The notes beneath the pieces are model-generated. The model made no database searches and was not told where the DNA came from. It saw only the letters and a program-made list of their open reading frames with translations. From assembly GCA_013695265.1 (NCBI GenBank), contig JACDAU010000413.1:1-10363 (forward strand): DNA of 10,363 bases, written 5' to 3'. This document shows, piece by piece, positions 1 to 7,996 of this stretch. This stretch comes from Chloroflexia bacterium. Its GTDB lineage: Bacteria > Chloroflexota > Chloroflexia > Thermobaculales > Thermobaculaceae. Positions within the stretch are counted from its first letter, which is position 1, and each line of letters begins with the position of its first letter. Both the position numbers and the translations under genes were made by a program.

Positions 1-3000
1 AGTACAAGATCGCCCTCAATCAAGGCTGGGATGTGAGCTACCCGGTCGGGAACCTCACCTTCAGCATCGCCAACGCCAACAATGTCGTAACAATCTCGTA
101 TGACTCCAGAACGAATGCGGTCAACTCCAGTGTTTCAGGAGTCCGCCCGCCCGCCGCCGATGGCGACCTCTTCTGGGATGGCCTCGGGCACGACAGCCGG
201 GACGCCCTGTATCGCCTGCCACAAGGCGCAGTCACCGCCGACACGCCCCTGACGCTTCGCTTCCGCACTTACCACAACGATGCCACCGGCGTCACGCTGC
301 GCACCTACCACTCCGGTCTCGGCGCGGAGCAGGTCGCACCGATGACGCGAGTCGCGCAGGACGTGTCCTGTTACGCCGAGAAACTTCCCTATGGCTGCGA
401 CCTGTGGCAGGCGAAGATAAACGCGAGCGCAATCGGCACGATCTATTACCGGTTCATCGTGCGCGATGGCGCGAAAACCGTCTATTACGAAGACGACAGC
501 GATGTGCGAGACGGTGGCATGGGCAAGCCGTTTGAAAACTCCCCGGACTGGGGCTGGGCCATTACGGTGTATGCTCCCAGCTTCAATACACCGGTCGGCT
601 GGATGAAGCACGGCGTCGTCTACCAGGTCTTCCCAGACCGCTTCGCGAACGCCGACCCCTCAAACGATCCGACACCCGTTTCCCAGAACCCACGCCTCAG
701 CTCCGACCCGCGCTACGCTTATCCGAACGGCGATCCCAGTGGCGCGGCGCAGCCGTCGTGGGACCAGATCGTTCGGATGAAGTGGGGTGCACTACCGGAA
801 GGGCACTGCCGTAACTACCAGGATATCAGCGCCAACGCGTGTCCGGTGCGCTTCAATCAGCCCGCCTCCATCCGGGAACAGCCTCGGGGACGCGACTACT
901 ACGGCGGCGACCTCGAAGGCGTAACAAGGAAGCTGGGCTATCTCCAGCAACTCGGGGTCACCATCATCTACTTCAACCCCGTGTTCGCCGCCGGTTCGAA
1001 TCACCGCTACGACACGCGCGACTACCGTATCGTCGATCCGTACCTGGGCGACCTCGGTGACTGGAAGACGCTGGAAAGTGCGGCGCGGAAGCGGGGTATG
1101 CGGGTTATTCTTGACGGCGTGTTCAACCATATGTCCGCGGACAGTCCACTGTTCGATCGCTACCATAACTTCAACGATTCCCAATACGGCAAGGGCGCGT
1201 GTGAAGACGCGAACTCCGCGTATCGCATGTGGTTTCGGTTCCGCACGCCGGCGAGCAACGAGCCAGCCGCTTGCGCGCCGTACACACGCGACGACGAGAG
1301 CTACTACGCCTCGTGGGCTGGCTTCGACAGTCTCCCACAACTCTCCGAGGCCCACGTCGTCCAGGCGGAGATCTACGACTCCGAGGACAGTGTCGCGCGA
1401 TACTGGCTCAAGCAGGGCGCCGAAGGCTGGCGGCTCGACGTGATGCAGGACAAGAGCATTCCCTTCTGGGAGGGCTTCCGCATGCAGGTCAAGGACGTCG
1501 ATCAAGACGCGATCATCATCGGCGAGTTGTGGAAGAAGTTCGACGTGCTTCCGTACATCAACGGCAATACCGCCGACACCACAATGAACTATCGCCTGCG
1601 CGACGCAGTGCTCGGCCTGCTCGCCCCCGGCGCATTTGACGGCAAGGGCTTCCCCGGAAGTGGCCAGCCAATTTCACCTGCAGCGTTCGAGGACCGGCTG
1701 GAATCGGTGCGTGAGGACTACCCGGATGCCGCGTATTACTCCCTCATGAATCTGCTCGATTCGCATGATACGGAGCGCCTGCTCTGGACGCTCACGCCGG
1801 GCGCAGAGAACACCCAAGAGCGCGAGCAGAATGCTGCGAACGTCGCTGAAGGTAAGGCACGACAGCGGCTCGCGGCCTTAATCCAGATGACAATGCCCGG
1901 CGCGCCAACCGTATACTACGGTGACGAGGTCGCACTGACCGGTGACGACGACCCCGATGACCGGCGGACGTATCCGTGGGGCGACGATGCGGCGCGACAG
2001 CAAGGTGACTCCCGCCAGCCGGACACGGCGATGTTCAGGTACTACCGTCAACTCACGGCGGCCCGCGCGAAGAGCGACGCCCTGGTCTCGGGAGACATCC
2101 GTTTCCTGCACGCGGGCACGGACACCGAGCGCACGGTCGCGTATGGGCGGAAGGACGGTAACGACGCGGCCATCGTGGCAGTGAACTCGAGCGAGCAGCC
2201 GCGAACGCTGCGCATCCCGGTCACCGGATACCTTCCGAACAACACGAAGCTGGTCGGCGTCGCGGGTCGTTCCGGCGGGGAGTATTTTGTGCAGGACGGC
2301 CACCTTACGCTGGCGCTTCCCGCGCTCTCGGGCTGGCTGCTAGAGACGCGCGATGCCGACCTGACGCCACCCGCCGCGACGGGCCGCCTCACAGCAACCG
2401 CAGATGGCCTCTCCGTCGCGGTGTCGTGGTCGGCGGTCAGAGATGCGGCGGGGTACGACGTGTACCGCAGCCCCGTCAGTGGCGGGGGATACGTACTGCT
2501 GAACGCGACACCGCTCGCCAACACGAGCTATTCGGATAGTAGCAGTGAGCTGCGCAGCGGTCAGCGGTATCACTACGTGGTACGGGCGGTCGATTCCGTC
2601 GGGAACGAGAGCGCGGACTCCAGCGAAGCGAGCGCCGTGCCGTTCTATCGTATTGGCTGGGCAAACCTGCAGTGGCCACCAACCCTCAACTACACGGTGA
2701 GCGCCCGCAACAGCACGGACACCGTGTATGGCCGGGTGTTCATCGACGGAGTGACAAGCCAGGCCGGCGCGACGCCTGGATTGACCGCACAGCTCGGATA
2801 CGGCCCGCAAGAAAGCGATCCGCGGACGTGGGACAACTGGGTGGCCATGGAGTTCAACGTCGATGCGGGTAACAACGACGAGTACCAGGGCGAGTTGAAC
2901 CCCTCGCTCCCCGGCACGTACAGCTACTTCACGCGGTACAGCACCAACGCGGGCGAGCAGTGGACGTACGGCGACCTCGATGGCCTGGAAAGCGGCAGCT

Positions 3001-3689
3001 TCGCGGACCAGACGGACCGCCCCGGCACCTTGACGGTACAGCCGAACGCGGACCAGATTCTGCCCGAGGCGCCCGGCACCCTCCATGCGCTCAATAACGG
3101 TGCCACTTCCATCGCACTCACATGGACCTCCTCAGTTTCCACGGATGTCTACCGCTACGATGTGTACCGCAGCACCACGGATGGCGGCGGGTACGCGAAG
3201 ATCGCCTCCGAACTCGGCGAGAGCACGGGGTACACGGACACCGGCTTGCAGACCAGCACGCGTTACTACTACATCGTGCGCGCGGTAGACGAGGCGGCGA
3301 ACGAGTCGACGAACAGCGATCAGGCGAGCGCCGTCCCGTCGTCGCGCGATGTCGCGGTGACCTTCGAGGTGACCGTGCCTGCCGGCACTCCAGCGGACCA
3401 AACGGTGTACATCGTGGGCAACCAGCAGCAGATCTGCAACTGGTGCAACCCGCACACCATCGCGCTCACGCGGGGCGCGGACGGTGTGTGGCGTGCGACA
3501 ATTACCTTTGTCGAAGGGACGCTCATCAACTACAAGCACACACTCGGTACGTGGGATACGGTTGAGAAGGACGCCGCTTGCAGCGAGATCACTGACCGAG
3601 CCGTCCGCGTCGTCGCCGGACCGGCCAGCACGCAACTGGTGCGGAGCACGGTGCAGAACTGGCGTAACGTCGCGCCGTGCGGGAACTAG
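1..3689 (+). CDS. Amylopullulanase-like secreted GH13 enzyme, 5' end outside window
   Basis: Endo-acting alpha-glucan hydrolase, predicted to cut starch, pullulan or related glucans outside the cell. The frame is open from base 3 through the left edge, so GTG 33 is internal; residues are numbered from it. Modules: end of an X25 pullulanase module (to about 32; it begins YKIALNQGWD upstream of GTG 33), CBM34-like (about 45-185), GH13 barrel and C domain (191-773), FnIII (779-870), NLQWPP beta module (874-1003), FnIII (1011-1102), CBM20 (1106-1218). GH13 motifs are intact: DGVFNH 361-366, WRLDV with nucleophile D469, GELW with acid/base E498, and SHDT with D579. MPGAPTVYYGDE (from 621), then DDDPDDRRTYPW, resembles neopullulanase and amylopullulanase relatives. 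The layout recalls Thermoanaerobacter amylopullulanases (GH13_39), but the subfamily is inferred. It ends in CBM20 with no SLH anchor. Any signal peptide is off-window. Ten cysteines in local clusters fit export. Alternative: alpha-amylase or neopullulanase specificity. Confidence 0.9.
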   Translation, partial: YKIALNQGWDVSYPVGNLTFSIANANNVVTISYDSRTNAVNSSVSGVRPPAADGDLFWDGLGHDSRDALYRLPQGAVTADTPLTLRFRTYHNDATGVTLRTYHSGLGAEQVAPMTRVAQDVSCYAEKLPYGCDLWQAKINASAIGTIYYRFIVRDGAKTVYYEDDSDVRDGGMGKPFENSPDWGWAITVYAPSFNTPVGWMKHGVVYQVFPDRFANADPSNDPTPVSQNPRLSSDPRYAYPNGDPSGAAQPSWDQIVRMKWGALPEGHCRNYQDISANACPVRFNQPASIREQPRGRDYYGGDLEGVTRKLGYLQQLGVTIIYFNPVFAAGSNHRYDTRDYRIVDPYLGDLGDWKTLESAARKRGMRVILDGVFNHMSADSPLFDRYHNFNDSQYGKGACEDANSAYRMWFRFRTPASNEPAACAPYTRDDESYYASWAGFDSLPQLSEAHVVQAEIYDSEDSVARYWLKQGAEGWRLDVMQDKSIPFWEGFRMQVKDVDQDAIIIGELWKKFDVLPYINGNTADTTMNYRLRDAVLGLLAPGAFDGKGFPGSGQPISPAAFEDRLESVREDYPDAAYYSLMNLLDSHDTERLLWTLTPGAENTQEREQNAANVAEGKARQRLAALIQMTMPGAPTVYYGDEVALTGDDDPDDRRTYPWGDDAARQQGDSRQPDTAMFRYYRQLTAARAKSDALVSGDIRFLHAGTDTERTVAYGRKDGNDAAIVAVNSSEQPRTLRIPVTGYLPNNTKLVGVAGRSGGEYFVQDGHLTLALPALSGWLLETRDADLTPPAATGRLTATADGLSVAVSWSAVRDAAGYDVYRSPVSGGGYVLLNATPLANTSYSDSSSELRSGQRYHYVVRAVDSVGNESADSSEASAVPFYRIGWANLQWPPTLNYTVSARNSTDTVYGRVFIDGVTSQAGATPGLTAQLGYGPQESDPRTWDNWVAMEFNVDAGNNDEYQGELNPSLPGTYSYFTRYSTNAGEQWTYGDLDGLESGSFADQTDRPGTLTVQPNADQILPEAPGTLHALNNGATSIALTWTSSVSTDVYRYDVYRSTTDGGGYAKIASELGESTGYTDTGLQTSTRYYYIVRAVDEAANESTNSDQASAVPSSRDVAVTFEVTVPAGTPADQTVYIVGNQQQICNWCNPHTIALTRGADGVWRATITFVEGTLINYKHTLGTWDTVEKDAACSEITDRAVRVVAGPASTQLVRSTVQNWRNVAPCGN

Positions 3690-3719
3690 CGCCCGCAACA
3701 GAGATCGAAGCCGGGAACT

Positions 3720-3737
3720 GAGGGAACGACGTCCCTC
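3720..3737 (+). terminator. Hairpin after the amylase gene, possible terminator
   Basis: GAGGGA (3720-3725) and TCCCTC (3732-3737) form a perfect 6-bp stem around a 6-nt loop, 31 bp past the amylase stop. A weaker pair, TGCGGG (3678-3683) and CCCGCA (3692-3697), straddles the stop codon itself. Neither is followed by a T-run, so this is not a standard intrinsic terminator. It could slow RNA decay or act with Rho. The role is inferred; only the symmetry is seen. Confidence 0.3.
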
Positions 3738-3811
3738 CGAGTGGATGCGATATGGCATTCGGTCAAACGCTGTCGACATGTGATAGGTAGGGGCGCGGCA
3801 AGCCGTGCAAG

Positions 3812-3838
3812 CTCTACGCCCCATCGTGCGGCGTAGAG
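3812..3838 (+). terminator. Strong 9-bp hairpin in the amylase-glgP gap
   Basis: CTCTACGCC (3812-3820) and GGCGTAGAG (3830-3838) are perfect reverse complements around a 9-nt loop. A further G-T pair can form at 3811/3839. It is the best inverted repeat in the 327-bp gap (3690-4016) and lies upstream of the glgP promoter candidate, so it would sit on the tail of the amylase transcript rather than in the glgP leader. No U-tract follows. A terminator or RNA-stabilising stem is most likely; as DNA it could also be an operator-sized palindrome for a regulator of both genes. Confidence 0.4.
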
Positions 3839-3905
3839 TCTCCGGGCGGCACCGAGCGCGGGAGGCGTTCACCGCGGCGGACGTCGCCCGACCTGCGACC
3901 TGGGC

Positions 3906-3914
3906 TGGTACAAT
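3906..3914 (+). promoter_or_regulatory. Extended -10 promoter candidate for glgP
   Basis: TGG followed by TACAAT (3909-3914) gives the TGn extended -10 pattern with a 5-of-6 match to TATAAT. No convincing -35 box is seen 16-18 bp upstream, which is tolerated for extended -10 promoters. Transcription would begin near 3921, leaving a leader of about 95 nt before the GTG at 4017. This suggests glgP, and ggt behind it, can be transcribed independently of the amylase gene. Prediction from motif only. Confidence 0.4.
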
Positions 3915-4000
3915 CGGTTCTATGCGCCCCGATTGGCGGGGGGGACATGTGGTCCTGAGCCATTCAGCAACACCATTACGCACAGCACCCATAGACGCTT

Positions 4001-4005
4001 GGAGG
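4001..4005 (+). promoter_or_regulatory. Shine-Dalgarno site deciding the glgP start
   Basis: GGAGG at 4001-4005 is followed after 11 nt by GTG at 4017. This is the only strong ribosome-binding site near the start of the phosphorylase frame. It places the start 28 codons inside the longest open frame, just before the first family-conserved residues. Confidence 0.7.
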
Positions 4006-4016
4006 AAATCGCAGCC

Positions 4017-6185
4017 GTGACCGAACAAACCCGCACTACCGCTGCAAGCGCCCTGCCCGCCTCGATCGGGCAGTTGCAAGACCTCGCCTACAACCTTCGT
4101 TGGCGGTGGGATGCGCCGACCCGAAACCTCTTTGCGAGGCTCGATCCGCTGCTGTGGGAGAACAGCAATCAAAACCCCGCGCTCCTTCTCCAAACCGTGG
4201 ATCCAGCGCGCCTACAGGAGGTGGCCGCCGACGCAGAGTACTCTGCTGACGTCGCAAACGCCGTCGCCGAGCTGGATGTGTACATGGCAAGCGACGCGAC
4301 CTGGTTCCGCCAGGCACACGGGGACGCCGGTGGCTCGCTGATCGCGTACTTCTCAGCGGAGTTCGGGCTGACCGAGGCCCTGCCGATCTACTCGGGTGGT
4401 CTGGGCGTGCTCGCCGGCGACCATCTGAAGTCGGCGAGCGACCTCGGAATCCCACTCGTCGCCGTTGGGCTGCTCTATCAGCAGGGATACTTCCGGCAGC
4501 AGCTCAGTGAGACCGGGTGGCAGCAGGAGTTGTACGACACCAACGACTTCGAGAAGCTGCCGTTAGTGCCGCAGCGCGGCCCGGATGGCGCGCCCGTTGT
4601 GGTCGAGGTGCCGTTCCCCGATCGTCCGGTACTGGCGCAGGTGTGGCGCGTGCAGGTCGGCAGGGTGCCCCTCTACCTGCTCGACACGAATTTTTCCGAC
4701 AATCGGCCCGAGGATCGGGACATCACGGACCAGTTGTATGGTGGCGATGTGGAAACGCGCATTCGTCAGGAACTTGTGCTCGGCATCGGCGGGTACCGCG
4801 CGTTGGAGCAACTGGGCATACAGCCCACCGTGTGTCACATGAACGAAGGACACTCCGCCTTCCTCTCTTTGGAGCGGGTGCGCACCGTCATGCAGCAGCG
4901 CGGCATCGCCTTCGCGGAGGCACAAACCATCGTGCAGGCGGGCTCCGTATTTACGACGCACACCCCCGTCGCAGCAGGCCACGACTACTTTCCGCCGGAA
5001 CTGATGGACCGCTATCTCGGACCGTTCATTCAGGAACTGGACATCGCCCGCAAGGACTTCCTCGCGCTTGGGCGGCATGATCCGAACAACGAGGGCGAGT
5101 ACTTTTGCCAGACGATCTTCGCGCTGCGGATGTCACAATATGCCAACGGCGTCAGCAAGCTGCACGGCGAGGTGAGTCGGGATATGTGGAAGGACCTGTA
5201 CCCTGACACAGCGGTCAATGACGTGCCGGTTGGTCATGTGACCAATGGCGTGCATCTGTTGTCCTACGTGTCACCTCAGATCGATGCACTCTGTGATCAG
5301 TACCTCGGTGCGAACTGGAGACATGGCCGTTCGGTCTCACAACTGCGCGAGGAGTTTGACCGCGTCCCCTCCGATGAACTCTGGCAGGTGCATACCAAGC
5401 ATCGGTGGGACCTCGTGCGAGTGGTCCACCACCGGCTGCGCACACAACTGGAGCGGGATCATTCACAAGAGGAGTCGAGCGCTGGAGCCGACGTGCTCAA
5501 CCCGGATGCCCTCACTATAGGATTTGCGCGCCGGTTCGCCACCTACAAGCGGGCCACGCTGCTGCTGCGCGACCCGGACCGCCTGGCACGAATCCTCACC
5601 AGCCCCGTCCGACCAACACAGGTGGTCTTCGCTGGCAAGGCGCACCCGCGCGATGAGGGCGGCAAGGAACTTATTCGGCGGGTGGTAGAGCTATCGCGAC
5701 AGGAGCCGTTTCGTGGTCGACTGGTCTTTCTGGAGGACTACAACATCGGCGTGGCGCGTACCCTCGTGCAGGGAGTAGACGTGTGGCTGAACAACCCGCA
5801 GCGTCCCTTCGAGGCGAGCGGCACGAGCGGCATGAAGGCCGCAGCGAACGGCGTTTTAAATGTCAGTACGCTCGACGGGTGGTGGGACGAGGCCTGGGCC
5901 GCGACGCGGGATGATGCCGCCCCTCCCGGCTGGGCCATTGGCGACGGTTCAACCTACGACGATCAGGAAAAGGTTGAGGCGGATGCATTGTATAACCTGC
6001 TCGAGCGCGAGGTGATACCCCTCTACTACGACCGCGACGGCGATGGGCTGCCCCGCCGTTGGATCGAACGCATGAAGTCGGCAATGTACACGATCTCCCC
6101 CGTGTACAATACCGACCGCATGCTCTGCGAGTACGCGGAGCGGTACTACCTCCCGGCTATTGATAGTTACGGTCAGGCACGGTAG
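4017..6185 (+). CDS. glgP: Alpha-glucan (glycogen/maltodextrin) phosphorylase, GT35
   Basis: Cytoplasmic PLP enzyme that phosphorolyses alpha-1,4-glucans from the non-reducing end to glucose-1-phosphate. The 722-residue product starts at GTG 4017, behind GGAGG; the frame opens further upstream (3933), but those 28 residues look unconserved. Residues 10 to about 95 match the DUF3417 N-terminal domain (LAYNLRWRWD, DPLLWE) of the TIGR02094-type phosphorylases. The glucan phosphorylase fold follows: YFSAEFGL from 111, GGLGVLAGDH from 127, HMNEGHSAF from 274, FTTHTPVAAGHD from 312, HVTNGVH from 407, RRFATYKR from 505 and GKAHPRDEGGK from 540. EASGTSGMKAA carries K607, the expected PLP Schiff-base lysine. 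The length fits the shorter bacterial/archaeal branch rather than the roughly 800-residue classical GlgP/MalP form. Its neighbour upstream is a secreted amylase, so maltooligosaccharide use is as likely as glycogen turnover. The next gene follows after 24 bp. Confidence 0.95.
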   Translation: MTEQTRTTAASALPASIGQLQDLAYNLRWRWDAPTRNLFARLDPLLWENSNQNPALLLQTVDPARLQEVAADAEYSADVANAVAELDVYMASDATWFRQAHGDAGGSLIAYFSAEFGLTEALPIYSGGLGVLAGDHLKSASDLGIPLVAVGLLYQQGYFRQQLSETGWQQELYDTNDFEKLPLVPQRGPDGAPVVVEVPFPDRPVLAQVWRVQVGRVPLYLLDTNFSDNRPEDRDITDQLYGGDVETRIRQELVLGIGGYRALEQLGIQPTVCHMNEGHSAFLSLERVRTVMQQRGIAFAEAQTIVQAGSVFTTHTPVAAGHDYFPPELMDRYLGPFIQELDIARKDFLALGRHDPNNEGEYFCQTIFALRMSQYANGVSKLHGEVSRDMWKDLYPDTAVNDVPVGHVTNGVHLLSYVSPQIDALCDQYLGANWRHGRSVSQLREEFDRVPSDELWQVHTKHRWDLVRVVHHRLRTQLERDHSQEESSAGADVLNPDALTIGFARRFATYKRATLLLRDPDRLARILTSPVRPTQVVFAGKAHPRDEGGKELIRRVVELSRQEPFRGRLVFLEDYNIGVARTLVQGVDVWLNNPQRPFEASGTSGMKAAANGVLNVSTLDGWWDEAWAATRDDAAPPGWAIGDGSTYDDQEKVEADALYNLLEREVIPLYYDRDGDGLPRRWIERMKSAMYTISPVYNTDRMLCEYAERYYLPAIDSYGQAR

Positions 6186-6209
6186 GCCCGATGAAGTTGC
6201 GCCCAACGC

Positions 6210-7823
6210 ATGCTGCTTGATCTCGAAAGTCTGGCGTTCGCTGGCAGACGTCAGCCCCTGTTCGCAGCGCGCGTGGCGGTCGCTACGAGCCAGCCGCTGG
6301 CGACCCAGGCCGGCCTCTACGTGCTGCGAGTTGGCGGGAACGCCGTCGATGCTGCAATCGCGACTGCCGCCGCGCTCACTGTCGTTGAGCCAGCCTCCAC
6401 TGGCATCGGCGGCGACGCATTCGCGCTCGTTTGGAACGACGGCAAACTACACGGCTTGAACGGTTCGGGGCGTGCGCCCAGAGGGCTAACCGTCGAGCAG
6501 GTGCGACGGCGTGGACACCAAAGCATGCCGAGCCACGGCTGGCTTTCCGTCACCGTCCCAGGCGGACCCGCTGCGTGGCACGACCTGCACGAACGCTTCG
6601 GCACGCTCCCGTTCGCGCAACTCCTCGAACCCGCGATTGAGTACGCCGAGCGCGGCTATCCCGTCTCCCCCATCGCCCTGCGGTTGTGGCGGACCCAGGC
6701 GGAGGCTTTGCACTCGACGCTCCAGGGAGATGAGTACGCGGCCTTTGAACCAACTTTCACTCCCGAGGGACGGGCGCCGCGTGTCGGGGAAACCTGGAGG
6801 AGCGCGGAAATGGCCCGTTCGCTCCGTCTCCTCGCGAACACGGAGGGCGACTCGCTGTACCGCGGTGTGCTCGCAGAGGAGATCGTCCGCTTCTCCGAGC
6901 GCACCGGCGGCCTCCTCACCGAAGAGGACCTCGCCGCCCATGTCAGTACGTGGGTAGAGCCGATCCATGTATGCTACCGTGGCTATGACGTGTGGGAGAG
7001 CCCGCCAAACGCGCAGGGACTTGCGGCGCTGATCGCCCTCAACATTCTGGAGGGCTTCGACCTCGCGGCGATAGAGAGGGAGTCGGACGAGAGCTATCAC
7101 GTGCAGTTGGAGGCTATGAAGCTCGCCTTCGCGGACGCCCGACGATATATCGCTGACCCAGACCACACCGCCGTTCCCACTGCTGACTTGCTCTCCAGCC
7201 AATATGCCGTCGAACGCCGTGCCTTGATCGGGCAGATGGCGCTCGACCCTGAGCCGGGCGATCCGCAGCACAGCGACACCGCGTATCTCTGCACCGCCGA
7301 TGAGAACGGCATGATGGTGAGCTTCATCCAGTCCGTCGCCGCAGGTTTCGGCTCGCACGTCGTTGTGCCGGGAACCGGGATCGTGCTGCAAAACCGTGCG
7401 AGCGGATTCTCATTGGAGGACGGGCACCCGAACCGGCTGGAGCCCGGCAAGCGACCGTTTCATACCATCATGCCCGGCTTCCTGACGCGGGACGGCGAGG
7501 CCATCGGGCCGTTTGGCGTGATGGGCGGGCACATGCAACCCCAAGGACACGTACAGGTTGTCGTCAACACGGTCGACTACGGTATGGATCCTGGCGCCGC
7601 ACTCAACGCGCCGCGCTGGTCGTGGTGGCAGGCGCGCGACACCCGGCACGAGCCTTCGGTGGGAGCCGCCATACTCGATGGCCTGCGGCAGCGGGGCCAC
7701 GGCGTGGAGGTATCCCCCGAAGTGGACTGGGCCGGGCGCGGTCAGATCATCTGGCGGCTGGCATCCGGCGCATACGTCGCCGCCAGCGACTACCGAGGCG
7801 ACGGTCTGGCCGCAGGCTACTAA
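6210..7823 (+). CDS. ggt: Gamma-glutamyltransferase family protein, YwrD-like
   Basis: Ntn-hydrolase of the gamma-glutamyltranspeptidase family (PF01019), expected to self-cleave into two subunits and hydrolyse or transfer gamma-glutamyl groups; the true substrate is unknown. The 537-residue product has GGNAVDAA (43-50), GIGGDAF (65-71), SGRAPR (86-91), DTAYLCTADENG with the likely processing and nucleophile Thr357, GTGIVLQNR (388-396), PGKRPFHT (412-419) and a terminal SDYRGDG..AGY. These match the cytosolic B. subtilis YwrD type, and no signal peptide is visible, unlike periplasmic Ggt. ATG 6210 lacks a clear Shine-Dalgarno site, and the first 25 residues are less family-like. The start lies 24 bp after glgP, so co-transcription and translational coupling are likely. 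The link to starch genes is positional only. Acylase or oligopeptide-related roles are possible. Confidence 0.9.
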   Translation: MLLDLESLAFAGRRQPLFAARVAVATSQPLATQAGLYVLRVGGNAVDAAIATAAALTVVEPASTGIGGDAFALVWNDGKLHGLNGSGRAPRGLTVEQVRRRGHQSMPSHGWLSVTVPGGPAAWHDLHERFGTLPFAQLLEPAIEYAERGYPVSPIALRLWRTQAEALHSTLQGDEYAAFEPTFTPEGRAPRVGETWRSAEMARSLRLLANTEGDSLYRGVLAEEIVRFSERTGGLLTEEDLAAHVSTWVEPIHVCYRGYDVWESPPNAQGLAALIALNILEGFDLAAIERESDESYHVQLEAMKLAFADARRYIADPDHTAVPTADLLSSQYAVERRALIGQMALDPEPGDPQHSDTAYLCTADENGMMVSFIQSVAAGFGSHVVVPGTGIVLQNRASGFSLEDGHPNRLEPGKRPFHTIMPGFLTRDGEAIGPFGVMGGHMQPQGHVQVVVNTVDYGMDPGAALNAPRWSWWQARDTRHEPSVGAAILDGLRQRGHGVEVSPEVDWAGRGQIIWRLASGAYVAASDYRGDGLAAGY

Positions 7824-7852
7824 TACTAACTCCGGCTGATCGGTAGTGCATC

Positions 7853-7920
7853 TATCATTCCGAGCGTGCGAGGAATCCGTGGTCGGGTTTACGGATCCCT
7901 CACGGAGTTCGGGATGACAT
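7853..7920 (+). repeat. Palindromic intergenic repeat, copy A
   Basis: Imperfect 68-bp palindrome starting 30 bp after the ggt stop. The inner arms GAGGAATCCGT (7870-7880) and ACGGATCCCTC (7891-7901) pair at 10 of 11 positions around a 10-nt loop. The outer arms TCATTCCGA and TCGGGATGA pair at 9 of 9 with one G-T. Its reverse complement matches copy B (8713-8781) with about nine differences. It belongs to the TCATTCCGAGC...GAGGAATCC type of dispersed palindromes seen, from general knowledge, in many bacterial genomes. It could act as a transcript-end hairpin for glgP-ggt. Confidence 0.75.
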
Positions 7921-7996
7921 GCATCTTGGTTCAACCGGATTAGGTATAATACCACCTGTGGCTGAATGGAAGTGCATCCTGAACCGTAGCGCATAT

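Noticed and set aside
792..1505. Long minus-strand open frame inside the amylase gene
   Set aside because: Antisense shadow of a GC-rich gene with clear GH13 motifs on the plus strand; no family motifs of its own.
3933..4016. Upstream extension of glgP
   Set aside because: Unconserved residues, no ribosome-binding site, and GGAGG sits just before GTG 4017; the extension also runs close to the promoter candidate.
3132..4193. 353-codon minus-strand open frame across the amylase end, gap and glgP start
   Set aside because: It overlaps two well-supported plus-strand genes, is rich in Arg/Ala as GC shadows are, and shows no recognisable domain.
6486..7391. 301-codon minus-strand open frame inside ggt
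   Set aside because: Antisense shadow; the plus strand has all the gamma-glutamyltransferase motifs.
7945..7950. Perfect TATAAT on the plus strand
   Set aside because: No -35 box at proper spacing and no plus-strand gene downstream; likely chance within the duplicated gap.
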